DNA of 64,000 nucleotides from Alkalimonas amylolytica (GTDB taxonomy: Bacteria; Pseudomonadota; Gammaproteobacteria; Enterobacterales; Alteromonadaceae), in NCBI RefSeq assembly GCF_900107845.1, contig NZ_FNRM01000004.1, forward strand, positions 135,471-199,470, read 5' to 3'. Under the pieces are notes generated by a model. It saw only the letters and a program-made list of their open reading frames with translations. It was not told where the DNA came from and did not search any database. This document shows, piece by piece, positions 25,709-34,652 of the stretch (positions are counted from its first letter, which is position 1; each line of letters begins with the position of its first letter). Both the position numbers and the translations under genes were made by a program.

Positions 25709-26860
25709 ATGAAAAAATTGCTGCTCATCCTATTGATTGGTGCAACCCTGGTAGCCCTGATTGCGCTCAGTCAGTACCGCCAGTCGCAACAAGCCATTAG
25801 CGTGACCACCGCTCTGGTCACCGAAGGTGCCTTGGCCGATAGCATTCTGGCTTCCGGCAATCTGGAGTTTAATACCCAAATCCAGATCCGCTCTGAGGTC
25901 ACTGGGCGGGTGCTGGAAGTGTTGGTGGACGAAGGCGAAACGGTGGAAAAAGGCCAGGTTCTGATGCGATTGGACCCTACCGCCTTTGAAGCCGATGTCA
26001 GCAGAACCCGCGCTCTGGTGCGCAGCCAGCACATTGATATTAAGCGCGCTAAAGCCCAGCTGGCGGATCTTGAGCGCCAGTTCGCCCGTCAACAGCAAAT
26101 GCATAGAAGTGGTCTGGTGCAGCAGGAAACCATCGATAGCCTGCAAAGTCAGCTGGATATTGCTCATATCAATGTAGCCGCAGCCCAAGCGGCGCTTGAG
26201 CAAGGCAAAGCCAGCCTCACTATGGCCGAAGACAATCTTAGTAAAACCATTTACCGGGCGCCCATTGCCGGCTTGCTGTCCACCGTCGATATCAAACCCG
26301 GCGAAACCGTGATTGCCGGCAGTACCAACATTATTGGCTCACCCTTGATGACCCTGGCTGATCCCAGTGCCATTCTGGCGGAACTACGGGTTGATGAAGC
26401 CGATATTGCCAATGTGCACCTTGGGCAACGGGCAGAGATCTTTGCGGCGGCTTACCCGCATCAGGCTATCCCTGGCGAAGTGATTCAGATTGCTACCTCA
26501 GCCCGCTACATGAATCAAAGCCAAAGCTTGTCGTTTCGGGTCAAAGTATTGCTGCAGCCTGACGATATCGCGCTATACCCGGGCATGAGCTGTCGGGCTG
26601 AGATCATTACCTCAGAGCAAGAGACTGGTTTACAAATCCCTATTGCCGCCGTGCAAAAGGACGGAGACCAGAGCTTTGTCTGGACAGTAGTGGATGGCCA
26701 GGCCAGCAAACGCTCCGTCTCGCTGGGGCTGGCTACCGACATTGCTCAGGAAGTTCAGTCCGGTTTAAGCCTGGGTGAACAAGTCATTATTGGCCCTGCC
26801 CGTACCCTGCTGCGCATTCAGGATGGCAGCCGCATCCGAGCCACCCTGCAGGAGTATTAA
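25709..26860 (+). CDS. MacA-like periplasmic adaptor
   Basis: A 383-residue HlyD/MacA-type membrane fusion protein. It has an N-terminal anchor or signal (LLLILLIGATLVALIAL). A lipoyl/barrel-sandwich half follows (IQIRSEVTGRVLEVLVDEGE), then a helical hairpin (about 100-170, for example LADLERQFARQQQMHRSGL). The second lipoyl half is YRAPIAGLLSTVDIKPGETV, and a beta-barrel and membrane-proximal domain complete it (PGMSCRAEIITSEQETGLQIPIAAV). It bridges the inner-membrane ABC permease encoded at 27565 to an outer-membrane channel. The ATPase gene starts 1 bp after its stop. Confidence 0.88.
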   Translation: MKKLLLILLIGATLVALIALSQYRQSQQAISVTTALVTEGALADSILASGNLEFNTQIQIRSEVTGRVLEVLVDEGETVEKGQVLMRLDPTAFEADVSRTRALVRSQHIDIKRAKAQLADLERQFARQQQMHRSGLVQQETIDSLQSQLDIAHINVAAAQAALEQGKASLTMAEDNLSKTIYRAPIAGLLSTVDIKPGETVIAGSTNIIGSPLMTLADPSAILAELRVDEADIANVHLGQRAEIFAAAYPHQAIPGEVIQIATSARYMNQSQSLSFRVKVLLQPDDIALYPGMSCRAEIITSEQETGLQIPIAAVQKDGDQSFVWTVVDGQASKRSVSLGLATDIAQEVQSGLSLGEQVIIGPARTLLRIQDGSRIRATLQEY

Positions 26861-26861
26861 C

Positions 26862-27572
26862 ATGGCCCGCAATGTGATCCGTTTGCACCAGGTCAATAAA
26901 AGTTACCTGATGGCAGACGAAATGTTTTATGCCTTGCGCAATATTGACCTTTGCATTGCAGAAAACGATTACGTGGCCATTATCGGCCCATCCGGCTCTG
27001 GAAAATCAACCTTGATGAACGTACTGGGCTGCCTGGATACCCCAACCTCAGGTCAGTACCAGTTGGGTGAACACGATGTCGCCACCCTGAATGAAACTGA
27101 ACTGGCAGAGCTGCGCAATGAAGCCGTTGGTTTTATCTTTCAAAGCTTCAATCTGTTACCCCGCGCCACGGTACTGGCCAATGTGATGCAACCCTTGGTG
27201 TATCGGCTGATGCCCAACAAAACCCGGCAAGCCATGGCACTTGAAGCCTTGCAACGCGTTGGCCTGGCCGATAAAACCGGGCATCTTCCCAACCAGTTGT
27301 CTGGCGGCCAGCGCCAGCGGGTTGCCATTGCCAGAGCACTGGTCACCCGGCCCCGCATTTTGCTGGGTGATGAGCCCACCGGTAACCTTGACAGCAAAAC
27401 CACCAAAGACATCATGGCCTTGTTTGATCAGCTGCATCAGGAAGGTCATACCATCATTCTGGTGACCCACGAGCAAGACATTGCCGAACATTGTCAGCGC
27501 GTGATCAGGCTGGTCGATGGTCAGGTGGCCGAGGATATTCGTAACAATCAGGGAGCGCAACTGCATGTTTAA
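26862..27572 (+). CDS. MacB-type ABC transporter ATP-binding protein
   Basis: A 236-residue ATPase of the LolD/MacB class. Visible motifs are Walker A GPSGSGKST near 42-50, a Q-loop (FIFQSFNLLPR), signature LSGGQRQR near 146-153, Walker B ILLGDEPTG near 165-173 and the H-loop LVTHEQ. ATG 26862 is the correct start: a longer in-frame extension overlaps the adaptor gene. It pairs with the separate permease encoded downstream, which it overlaps by 8 bp, rather than being fused as in E. coli MacB. Confidence 0.92.
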   Translation: MARNVIRLHQVNKSYLMADEMFYALRNIDLCIAENDYVAIIGPSGSGKSTLMNVLGCLDTPTSGQYQLGEHDVATLNETELAELRNEAVGFIFQSFNLLPRATVLANVMQPLVYRLMPNKTRQAMALEALQRVGLADKTGHLPNQLSGGQRQRVAIARALVTRPRILLGDEPTGNLDSKTTKDIMALFDQLHQEGHTIILVTHEQDIAEHCQRVIRLVDGQVAEDIRNNQGAQLHV

Positions 27573-28803
27573 ACTGCTTCATGCCAGCTTTGAAGGCACC
27601 AAAGCAGCTTTTGCTTCTATCCGCGCACATGCACTGCGCAGTGCCCTTACCACCCTTGGAATCATTATCGGGGTTGCCGCAGTGATTACCGTGGTGGCCA
27701 TTATGCAGGGGCTTAGCCACAGCATTACCAGCCAGTTGGATGATTTAGGCAGCGATATGGTGACCTTACGCGCCTACACCCCCACCAACCAGCAAATGCT
27801 TGGACAGTTCAACCGATTGCACCATGATGATTTTCTGACGTTAAAAAGCCGGGTCTCTCAAGTCGAGGATATGACGGCCACCATGCAAGCCTTTAGCATG
27901 GGCTCCCAGGTACACTATGGCCGTAACAGTGCTCAAACCCAAATCATTGGCACCGACAGCAGCTACCAAAATGTGGTGCGGGTGTATCCGGAGCTCGGAC
28001 GCTTTTTGTCCAGCAGTGATGATGATCGCAGACGCAGGGTTGCTTTTATCGGCAGTTCATTGATCCAAAAGCTGGATTTACCCGACAACCCGGTTGGCGA
28101 GTTCATTAATTTATCGGGCGACTGGTTCCGAATTATTGGCGTCGCCGAGAGCCGTGGCAGCTTGTTTGGCTTCGATCAGGACAATTACATCATTGCCCCC
28201 TTTAGTACCATTCGGGCATTGAATGGCGAGCGGGCCGCCCGCAACATTGATATCTTATTTCGTCCTGCCGCCGGAGCCAATCCTGAGCAGGTGCAACAAC
28301 AAATGCGCAGCATCCTGCGACAGCGACATAAACTGGCGCCCGACGATCCGGATCCCTTCGAGTTTATTAGTGCCGAACGGATGATCGACCAGTTCAACAG
28401 CATTACCCGCAGCATTACACTGGTAGCAGGTGGTGTGGTCAGCATCAGCTTGTTGGTTGGTGGCATTGGGGTCATGAACATCATGCTGGTCTCTGTGACA
28501 GAGCGCACCCGTGAGATCGGTATCGTCAAAGCGTTGGGTGCTACGCCCCAGTTCATTTTGCTGCAGTTTTTAGTTGAAGCTCTGGTGCTGTCATTGTTTG
28601 GTGGGATTATCGGTTTGGCCCTGGGTGCAGGTATCGCCAGTTTTATTGGTCTTATGCTGCCGGCGATGCCAGAAGCACTGGTGCCACTGTGGGCTATCCT
28701 GTTATCCATTGGCTTTACGACCATGATTGGCGTGGTCTTTGGCTTAGCACCAGCCATTAAAGCTTCCCGGTTAAACCCGATTGATGCGCTGCGTTATGAA
28801 TAA
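27565..28803 (+). CDS. MacB-type ABC transporter permease
   Basis: A 412-residue permease. The N-terminal membrane helix ALTTLGIIIGVAAVITVVAI precedes a large MacB periplasmic core domain (about 50-270, with SQLDDLGSDMVTLRAY). Three C-terminal FtsX helices follow, including LLVGGIGVMNIMLVSVTERTREIG and the motif GIVKALGATP. The tail (KASRLNPIDALRYE) is the MacB/FtsX ending. The ATG overlaps the ATPase stop by 8 bp, and the kinase gene overlaps its own end by 8 bp. Confidence 0.92.
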   Translation: MFKLLHASFEGTKAAFASIRAHALRSALTTLGIIIGVAAVITVVAIMQGLSHSITSQLDDLGSDMVTLRAYTPTNQQMLGQFNRLHHDDFLTLKSRVSQVEDMTATMQAFSMGSQVHYGRNSAQTQIIGTDSSYQNVVRVYPELGRFLSSSDDDRRRRVAFIGSSLIQKLDLPDNPVGEFINLSGDWFRIIGVAESRGSLFGFDQDNYIIAPFSTIRALNGERAARNIDILFRPAAGANPEQVQQQMRSILRQRHKLAPDDPDPFEFISAERMIDQFNSITRSITLVAGGVVSISLLVGGIGVMNIMLVSVTERTREIGIVKALGATPQFILLQFLVEALVLSLFGGIIGLALGAGIASFIGLMLPAMPEALVPLWAILLSIGFTTMIGVVFGLAPAIKASRLNPIDALRYE

Positions 28804-29929
28804 GCCATCCTCTATCTGGCAGCAACACTGGCGCTTGTGCTGGCAAAGCAGTAAGCCCTACCGCCTTGGGCAGGCGCTTACCTTTGTGCTTTACCTGCTG
28901 TTTTACTTAATATATACCCTGCCATTTTTGCAAGATGCAGAGCCGCAGTTGCTGCAACTGTTTTTTGCGCGGTATCTGTTGGAAGCGACCGGTTTTATTG
29001 TCTTAAGTCACTTCCTGGTACGGCCACCTTTACGCATCCATTACCAGCGAGGCTTTAGCTTAGGTGGTGTGCTCCAGCTGTTTGGCTGGCTTAGTCTGGC
29101 TGCATTTTTACTGGCTTTGATAAGTACCTTTGCATCCGCTATCCCAGCGCTGGCTGAAACCAATATGCAGCAAGTGACTCTTGTCAATAAAGACAGTGTC
29201 GATGGCCTGCAAATGCAGTTCTCTCTGACCACCTTAATCACCATGCTGTGGTTGATGCATTTCAGCTTATTTTTGTTCTGGAGCCTGGTGTACCTGGGCT
29301 GGCAGATGCGGCAAAGCCGTAAAGCGCTGGAGCAGGAAATGCAGCAAGCCCGCTTGCAGCAGCTGACCAACCAGCTTAGCCCGCACTTTTTATTCAATAC
29401 CCTAAACAGCATTCGGGCGTTGATTTTTGAAGACCAGCACAAAGCCGCCGATACTCTGACCCAGCTATCGGAGCTGTTCCGGGTGCATTTGCAAGCCCAT
29501 CTTCGCCCCACCAGCAGCTTGCAAGAAGAGTGGCAGCTGTGTCAGACTTATCTGCACATTGAACAAATCCGCTTAGAGCAACGGCTACAGCTCACAGTAA
29601 ACATCGATGACAGCCTGTGGCAGCAACCCTTGCCTACCCTGATGCTGCTAACCCTGCTGGAAAATGCCATCAAGCATGGCATTAGCCCGAATCCGGAACC
29701 AGGTTTTATTGAGTTAACCGCCCAAAAGCTTGATGCCAGCTGGCAGTTGTCGCTGCGCAACAGCGTCGGGGCCCAATCCAACCAAAGCTCTACCGGCACC
29801 GGATTACGCAATTGCCGCAAACGACTGCAGCTGATGCATGGCGACAAAGCCCGGATTGAGCTTGAACAAAGCAGTACTTTCTTCCACCTTACGTTGGAGT
29901 TGCCTTATGCTACGCACCCTGATCGTTGA
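28796..29929 (+). CDS. LytS/YehU-type sensor histidine kinase
   Basis: A 377-residue membrane kinase. Four hydrophobic segments lie in the first 170 residues. The His_kinase phosphoacceptor motif is SPHFLFNTLNSIRALI near 200, and the C-terminal HATPase_c has LLENAIKHGI and TGLRNCRKRLQLMHG. This class controls LytTR regulators. It overlaps both neighbours (8 bp with the permease, 23 bp with the regulator), so all are one transcript. It may sense the state of the envelope or the exporter; that is inference. Confidence 0.9.
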   Translation: MNKPSSIWQQHWRLCWQSSKPYRLGQALTFVLYLLFYLIYTLPFLQDAEPQLLQLFFARYLLEATGFIVLSHFLVRPPLRIHYQRGFSLGGVLQLFGWLSLAAFLLALISTFASAIPALAETNMQQVTLVNKDSVDGLQMQFSLTTLITMLWLMHFSLFLFWSLVYLGWQMRQSRKALEQEMQQARLQQLTNQLSPHFLFNTLNSIRALIFEDQHKAADTLTQLSELFRVHLQAHLRPTSSLQEEWQLCQTYLHIEQIRLEQRLQLTVNIDDSLWQQPLPTLMLLTLLENAIKHGISPNPEPGFIELTAQKLDASWQLSLRNSVGAQSNQSSTGTGLRNCRKRLQLMHGDKARIELEQSSTFFHLTLELPYATHPDR

Positions 29930-30638
29930 TGATGAGCGATTGGCCCGCAGCGAATTAAAGCGTTTGCTAAAAGCTCACCCGGAATGTCAGCTTATCGGTG
30001 AGGCAGCCAACGCCAAAGAAGCCTTAAAACTACTGGCACAAGAAGAACCAGAGCTGGTATTTTTGGATATACAAATGCCGGAAGTAACTGGACTGGAGCT
30101 GGCCGCCTCCCTGCCACCCCAGATCCGTTTTGTGTTTTGTACCGCCTATGATAGCTATGCACTGGATGCCTTTGGCCTGAATGCGGTGGATTACCTGCTC
30201 AAACCCATCGCGCCAGCGCGGCTGGCTCACACCATGCAGCGCTTGCAGGCAGACAAACAACCGGAAGCCAGCAACCCAGCAAGCAACCAGCACTATCTGC
30301 CCGAACAGCATGGCATCTTGCTGAAATTTGGCGACATCAACCGTATTGTACGCCTGCATGAAATCATCCGCTTTGAAAGCATCGGCAATCATGCTGCTGT
30401 CTATACCCCGCATGGGAAAAGCTTTTTGCACAGTTCACTGGCCCGGATTGAACAAAAGCTAAATCCAGAGTATTTCTTTAAAGTCAGTCGCTCCGATATC
30501 GTGCGGATTGACGCCATCGCCCATATTGAACCAGGCATCGCCGCAGGAAGCTTGCTGGCAGTGCTCAATGATGGCCAACAGATTGAAGTAAGCCGGCGCC
30601 AGGCACAACAACTCAAGCAATGGTTTTCGGCGTTTTAA
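29907..30638 (+). CDS. LytTR-type response regulator
   Basis: A 243-residue regulator. The receiver has DDER and the phosphoacceptor in LVFLDIQMPEVTGLEL near 50-65. A LytTR DNA-binding domain follows: KFGDINRIVRLHEIIRFE near 143-160, then HSSLARIEQKLN and FFKVSRSDIV. ATG 29907 lies inside the kinase gene. It is likely the output of the kinase at 28796 and may regulate its own operon. The operon ends here, with a 108-bp gap to glgC. Confidence 0.92.
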   Translation: MLRTLIVDDERLARSELKRLLKAHPECQLIGEAANAKEALKLLAQEEPELVFLDIQMPEVTGLELAASLPPQIRFVFCTAYDSYALDAFGLNAVDYLLKPIAPARLAHTMQRLQADKQPEASNPASNQHYLPEQHGILLKFGDINRIVRLHEIIRFESIGNHAAVYTPHGKSFLHSSLARIEQKLNPEYFFKVSRSDIVRIDAIAHIEPGIAAGSLLAVLNDGQQIEVSRRQAQQLKQWFSAF

Positions 30639-30746
30639 ATTCAATCTGTACAAAATATCATCAATTTATATGATGCAGCTCAAAGCATTCCTGCCAGCTT
30701 TTGCTATACCTAAACTCCATCATCAGCAGACTAGCGGAGTAGCAGC

Positions 30747-31973
30747 ATGGCACAGCAGCATCAGCGGTTGGGTTGTATTATTCTGGCCGGAGGTCAGGGC
30801 AGTCGGCTGCGGCCCCTGACCAGCCACTGCGCCAAACCTGCCGTTGCCTTTGCCGGCCATTACCGGGTGATTGATTTTGTACTCAGCAACTGCATCAACT
30901 CGGGCTGTGATGAGCTGTGGGTGCTCGGACAATACCAGGTGGACGGTTTGCACCACTACTTGCACCAGCAATGGTCCAAACATCGTTGCCCGGCCGATAT
31001 TCATATCGTCAAAACCCGAGAAAGTAAACTCAAGGGCACCGCCGGTGCCGTTTTTCAGCAACTGCAACAGTTTGAGCACAGCCAGGCTACTCACCTGTTG
31101 GTGCTAAGTGCTGATCATGTGTACAAAATGGATTTTCGCCAGATGCTGGATTTTCATCTGGAGCGAGAAGCCTGCATGACCATTGCTGCCATGCCGGTAC
31201 CGGCCGAGCTGGCTCCGCAATTTGGAGTGATTGCCATGGACAGCCAGCAGCGGGTTACCGGCTTTTACGAAAAGCCTAAGCCCCACCAAATCAGGCATCT
31301 GATCGACAACAATGGCATGGTGTTGGTGTCGATGGGCAACTACCTGTTTAACCGTTACTGCCTGTTTCAGTCGTTGCAGCAGGATTCGAAAAAAATACTG
31401 TCCCGTCATGATTTTGGCCACGATATTATTCCGGCTATGTATCCGAAAGAGCCTGTCTATGTGTATGATTTTTCCAGCAACCTGGTGCCGGGTGAAAGCC
31501 AGCATTACTGGCGGGATGTCGGTACCCAGGACGCATTTTTTCAGGCACATATGGATTTACTGGGGCCAAACCCAGCGGTCCGGTTGCACAATGAGCATTG
31601 GCCATTGTTTGGGAAGGAGCCTATGCCACCGAGCTATTTTGCCGGTTCTGATAAAAGCAGTATCCAGGACAGTCTGATTGGTGCCGGCTGCGAGCTTTCG
31701 GCTGCCAGCATCCGCCACTCGGTCATTGGCAGCCATTGCCGTATTCATCAGGGGGCGGAGCTGGAAGATTGCGTGCTGATGGGCCAGGTCGAGGTGGGTG
31801 CCAACAGCAAATTGCGCAACGTGATTGTCACTGAGAACTGCCGTATCGCCGGGCACAGCAGCATTGGTTTTAATCCCCGGTTCGACAGCCAGCACTACCA
31901 ACGGCTGCCGTCCGGACTGGTGGTTGTCAGTAGCGGTCAGGCTGGTATCAGCGCTTTAAATGACTTGCATTAG
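30747..31973 (+). CDS. glgC: Glucose-1-phosphate adenylyltransferase
   Basis: A 408-residue enzyme making ADP-glucose, the first committed step of glycogen synthesis. Visible motifs are ILAGGQGSRLRPLT near 11-24, AKPAVAFAGHYRVIDFVLSN near 28-47, SADHVYKMDF (catalytic Asp) near 121-130, FGVIAMD near 158-164, FYEKPK near 173-178 and WRDVGT near 252-257. The C-terminal left-handed beta-helix (about 300-408) carries hexapeptide repeats. It stands alone with no other glycogen genes nearby, which is unusual. Confidence 0.92.
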   Translation: MAQQHQRLGCIILAGGQGSRLRPLTSHCAKPAVAFAGHYRVIDFVLSNCINSGCDELWVLGQYQVDGLHHYLHQQWSKHRCPADIHIVKTRESKLKGTAGAVFQQLQQFEHSQATHLLVLSADHVYKMDFRQMLDFHLEREACMTIAAMPVPAELAPQFGVIAMDSQQRVTGFYEKPKPHQIRHLIDNNGMVLVSMGNYLFNRYCLFQSLQQDSKKILSRHDFGHDIIPAMYPKEPVYVYDFSSNLVPGESQHYWRDVGTQDAFFQAHMDLLGPNPAVRLHNEHWPLFGKEPMPPSYFAGSDKSSIQDSLIGAGCELSAASIRHSVIGSHCRIHQGAELEDCVLMGQVEVGANSKLRNVIVTENCRIAGHSSIGFNPRFDSQHYQRLPSGLVVVSSGQAGISALNDLH

Positions 31974-31992
31974 GACTTGTTCTGCATGAACA

Positions 31993-32898
31993 CTAGCCAC
32001 CGTGCTGGCGGTACCACTCGCCGATAATCAAAGCGGCCGCCACACTCACATTCAACGACTCAACCTGATCGGTGCCGGGAATACGCAGCAAGGTATCGGC
32101 TTTTTGTGCCACCGCTTTGGAGACACCAAACATCTCTTCCCCAAACACCATCACCGCTTTGGCTGGCAAGGTCGCTTGGTACAGCGACTCGCCCTTATGA
32201 CTGGAGGTGCTCATGAGCTGGTAACCGGCTTGACGGCACAGCAGCAGCGCTTCCGGTAACTTTTCACAGTGCACTGCCTGCACAAACTCGGCGCCACCGG
32301 CCGCAGTGCGTACCGACGCCCCCGAATACAGCAACTGCGCCTCCGGCAACAAGATGGCTTTTACCCCAAAATGAGCACAGGTGCGGGCAATGGCCCCTAA
32401 GTTGTGCGGATTGCTGACGCCGTCCATCGCCAGGATCAAATCACTGTTGGCGTCTTTTTGCTGGCGCAAATAACGATGCAGCGGCAGCGACTCCGGTTGC
32501 TGCACCAGCATCACGATGCCACCATGGTGCTGACTGGCGGCCAGTTTATCCAGCTCGGCATCCTCGACCAGATGGTAGGCTTTTTTCGCTTTGGCCAGAT
32601 ACTTCATCATGGCAGCACACTTAGGGGCCTGCTCAGCATTTAAATACAGCCGGATAATGGCTTCCGGCCGTCTGGCAAACAGCACCTGACAGGCTTTTTC
32701 ACCATAAATTTTTTGCTCGGCCGCTCTTGGCGAAGGCGCACGCTCAGGCGCTGCTTTCGCTGTTCTGGCGGCAGCTGGCTGCGAAGGCCGCTTGGCTTTT
32801 GGGGAGGCTTGTTTGCTGGATTTATCGGCCCAGGGTTTTGCATTCTTTGCTCGGGCCGGGCGAGCAGAAGGACGTTTGGAAGAGGGTGCGCCGGACAT
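31993..32898 (-). CDS. YfiF-like TrmH-family RNA methyltransferase
   Basis: A 301-residue SpoU/TrmH 2'-O-ribose methyltransferase. A very basic Ala/Lys/Pro-rich N-terminal tail (about 1-60) precedes a substrate-binding domain near 65-140. The SPOUT knot follows: NPHNLGAIARTC (motif 1), VMVFGEEMFGVSKA (motif 2) and VESLNVSVAAALIIGEW (motif 3). The layout resembles E. coli YfiF. ATG 32898 (MSGAPSSK) is preferred; the longer frame begins MPAATIPFLC without support. It converges on glgC with a 20-bp gap and is divergent from rlmJ. The RNA target is unknown. Confidence 0.85.
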   Translation of the reverse strand: MSGAPSSKRPSARPARAKNAKPWADKSSKQASPKAKRPSQPAAARTAKAAPERAPSPRAAEQKIYGEKACQVLFARRPEAIIRLYLNAEQAPKCAAMMKYLAKAKKAYHLVEDAELDKLAASQHHGGIVMLVQQPESLPLHRYLRQQKDANSDLILAMDGVSNPHNLGAIARTCAHFGVKAILLPEAQLLYSGASVRTAAGGAEFVQAVHCEKLPEALLLCRQAGYQLMSTSSHKGESLYQATLPAKAVMVFGEEMFGVSKAVAQKADTLLRIPGTDQVESLNVSVAAALIIGEWYRQHGG

Positions 32899-33001
32899 AT
32901 ACAACCTTGCGATGCATAAAAACGGTATTGTAGCAGCTGGCATGACAAAACCACCAGAACAGAGTATGCTATCGCCCCCTTTTTATGACTGGTTGTATGC
33001 C

Positions 33002-33853
33002 ATGCTCAGCTATCGTCACAGCTTTCATGCCGGCAATTTCGCCGATGTACTGAAACATCTGGTGCAGGTTGCCATTCTTGAGTATCTAAAGCGCAAGGAC
33101 AAGCCGTTTTGCTACCACGATACCCACTCAGGGGCTGGCCTGTATAGCCTGAGCGGCGAGCATGCCAGTAAGACCGGCGAGTACCAAAGCGGTATAGGTG
33201 TGCTGTTTAACCAGGCGGTACCAACAACACTGGAAGACGGCCCGGTTGGGCGTTACCTGCGCCTGCTACACCAGCTAAACCCGGACGGCGAGCTGGAGTT
33301 TTACCCGGGCTCCCCATCCATTGCTGCCCAGTTGCTGCGACCACAGGATGCATTGCAGTTGACCGAACTGCACCCGACCGATTATGGCTTGCTGAGCCAG
33401 CACCTGGGCAAACGCAAACACTGCCGGATTGAAAAAATGGATGCCTGGGCTGGCATCAAAGCCATGCTGCCGCCACTGGCACGACGTGGCCTGGTCTTGA
33501 TCGACCCGCCTTATGAACTTAGCCACGAATACGATGATGTGGTCAAAGGCCTGCAACTCGCCTTGCAGCGTTTTGCCACCGGCTGCTATGCCATCTGGTA
33601 CCCGGTCATTGACCGTGGCCATATCGAGCGTTTTGTGGCCCAGGTTGCTGCGCTGCCTGTAACAGATTTACTGCGGATTGAATGGTGCCCCAAAGCCGAC
33701 AGCACCGGCTTTGGTATGACTGGCAGCGGTATGCTGGTGATCAACCCACCCTATCTGCTGGCAGAACAATGCCGGGCAATGCTGCCCTGGCTGCACCATC
33801 AGCTGGGCAATGCCGGCCCGTCACAAGTGACCCAATTGATTGCGGAGGCTTAA
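33002..33853 (+). CDS. rlmJ: 23S rRNA (adenine(2030)-N(6))-methyltransferase
   Basis: A 283-residue N6-adenine methyltransferase acting on A2030 of 23S rRNA. The start MLSYRHSFHAGNFADVLKH is the family's invariant beginning, which fixes ATG 33002. A longer in-frame ORF upstream is spurious. Visible motifs are YHDTHSGAGLYSL near 38-50 (SAM site) and VLIDPPYEL near 163-171 (the DPPY catalytic motif). The S1/P1 nuclease gene follows after 4 bp. Confidence 0.95.
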   Translation: MLSYRHSFHAGNFADVLKHLVQVAILEYLKRKDKPFCYHDTHSGAGLYSLSGEHASKTGEYQSGIGVLFNQAVPTTLEDGPVGRYLRLLHQLNPDGELEFYPGSPSIAAQLLRPQDALQLTELHPTDYGLLSQHLGKRKHCRIEKMDAWAGIKAMLPPLARRGLVLIDPPYELSHEYDDVVKGLQLALQRFATGCYAIWYPVIDRGHIERFVAQVAALPVTDLLRIEWCPKADSTGFGMTGSGMLVINPPYLLAEQCRAMLPWLHHQLGNAGPSQVTQLIAEA

Positions 33854-33857
33854 CCTG

Positions 33858-34652
33858 ATGCGTGTTTTAATCTGCACTGTTTTTTTGGTCTTTTCCGGCG
33901 CCAGCCTGGCTTTTGGTCAGATTGGTCATCGCATGATTTGTGAGCTGGCCTATGAGCAACTGTCTGCCAGCCAGCAACAACGGCTGGACGCCTTGTTGGC
34001 GCATACCGATTTTGACAGTTTTCCGCCCGCCTGTGTCTGGGCTGATCAGCTGCGTGGTCAGGAACAATACGACTTCGCAAGGCCGCATCATTATGTCAAT
34101 ATCAGTCGGAAGGATCAGGCCGTGACCATGGATCATTGCCCCGACTATGGCTGTGTGCTGTCGGCCATTCAACAGCACTATGCGTTGCTGCAACAAGACA
34201 GCCAGTCGGCCAAAGCGGCCGAGTCGCTGAAATTTCTCAGCCATTTTGTCGGCGATTTGCACCAACCCCTGCACGTTGGCTACGACTTTGACCGTGGTGG
34301 CAACGACATCGGTGTGATTTTTATGGGCGAAGTACGCAACCTGCATGGCATTTGGGATACCGGCATCTTGCTGCAACTGGGATTCCGCGATTACCAGGCC
34401 AGCATCGACCGGTTACGCCCGCGCCTGCATGAAACCAACTTGCAGCAGTGGCAACAAGGCGATGTGCTGGACTGGGCCAATGAGTCCGTTGCCATCGTCC
34501 AGCAGATCTATGCAGAACATCAGCCAGGCAAGCCGCTGGATGAACACTATGCGTTGCATCACCAGCACACCATCGAAACCCGGTTGCTGCAAGCCGCAGC
34601 AAGGTTGGCCTGGCTGCTGCAGCAGCTGTGGTCAGAGCCTGAGGCAAGTTAA
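33858..34652 (+). CDS. S1/P1-type zinc nuclease
   Basis: A 264-residue secreted nuclease. Cleavage after ASLA would leave mature protein beginning FGQIGH. In S1/P1 nucleases the mature start is normally WGxxGH, where Trp1 and His6 bind zinc; here Phe takes the Trp place. Other zinc-ligand regions look intact: WADQLR, HHYVNIS, LSHFVGDLHQPLHVGYDFDRGGND and NLHGIWDTGI. It should degrade single-stranded DNA or RNA in the periplasm or outside. Its stop overlaps the stop of the convergent anti-sigma gene (TTAA). Confidence 0.88.
   Translation: MRVLICTVFLVFSGASLAFGQIGHRMICELAYEQLSASQQQRLDALLAHTDFDSFPPACVWADQLRGQEQYDFARPHHYVNISRKDQAVTMDHCPDYGCVLSAIQQHYALLQQDSQSAKAAESLKFLSHFVGDLHQPLHVGYDFDRGGNDIGVIFMGEVRNLHGIWDTGILLQLGFRDYQASIDRLRPRLHETNLQQWQQGDVLDWANESVAIVQQIYAEHQPGKPLDEHYALHHQHTIETRLLQAAARLAWLLQQLWSEPEAS

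Noticed and set aside
32792-33001. An upstream extension of rlmJ
   Set aside because: Family members start MLSYRHSFHAGN; the extension overlaps the start of the divergent methyltransferase gene.
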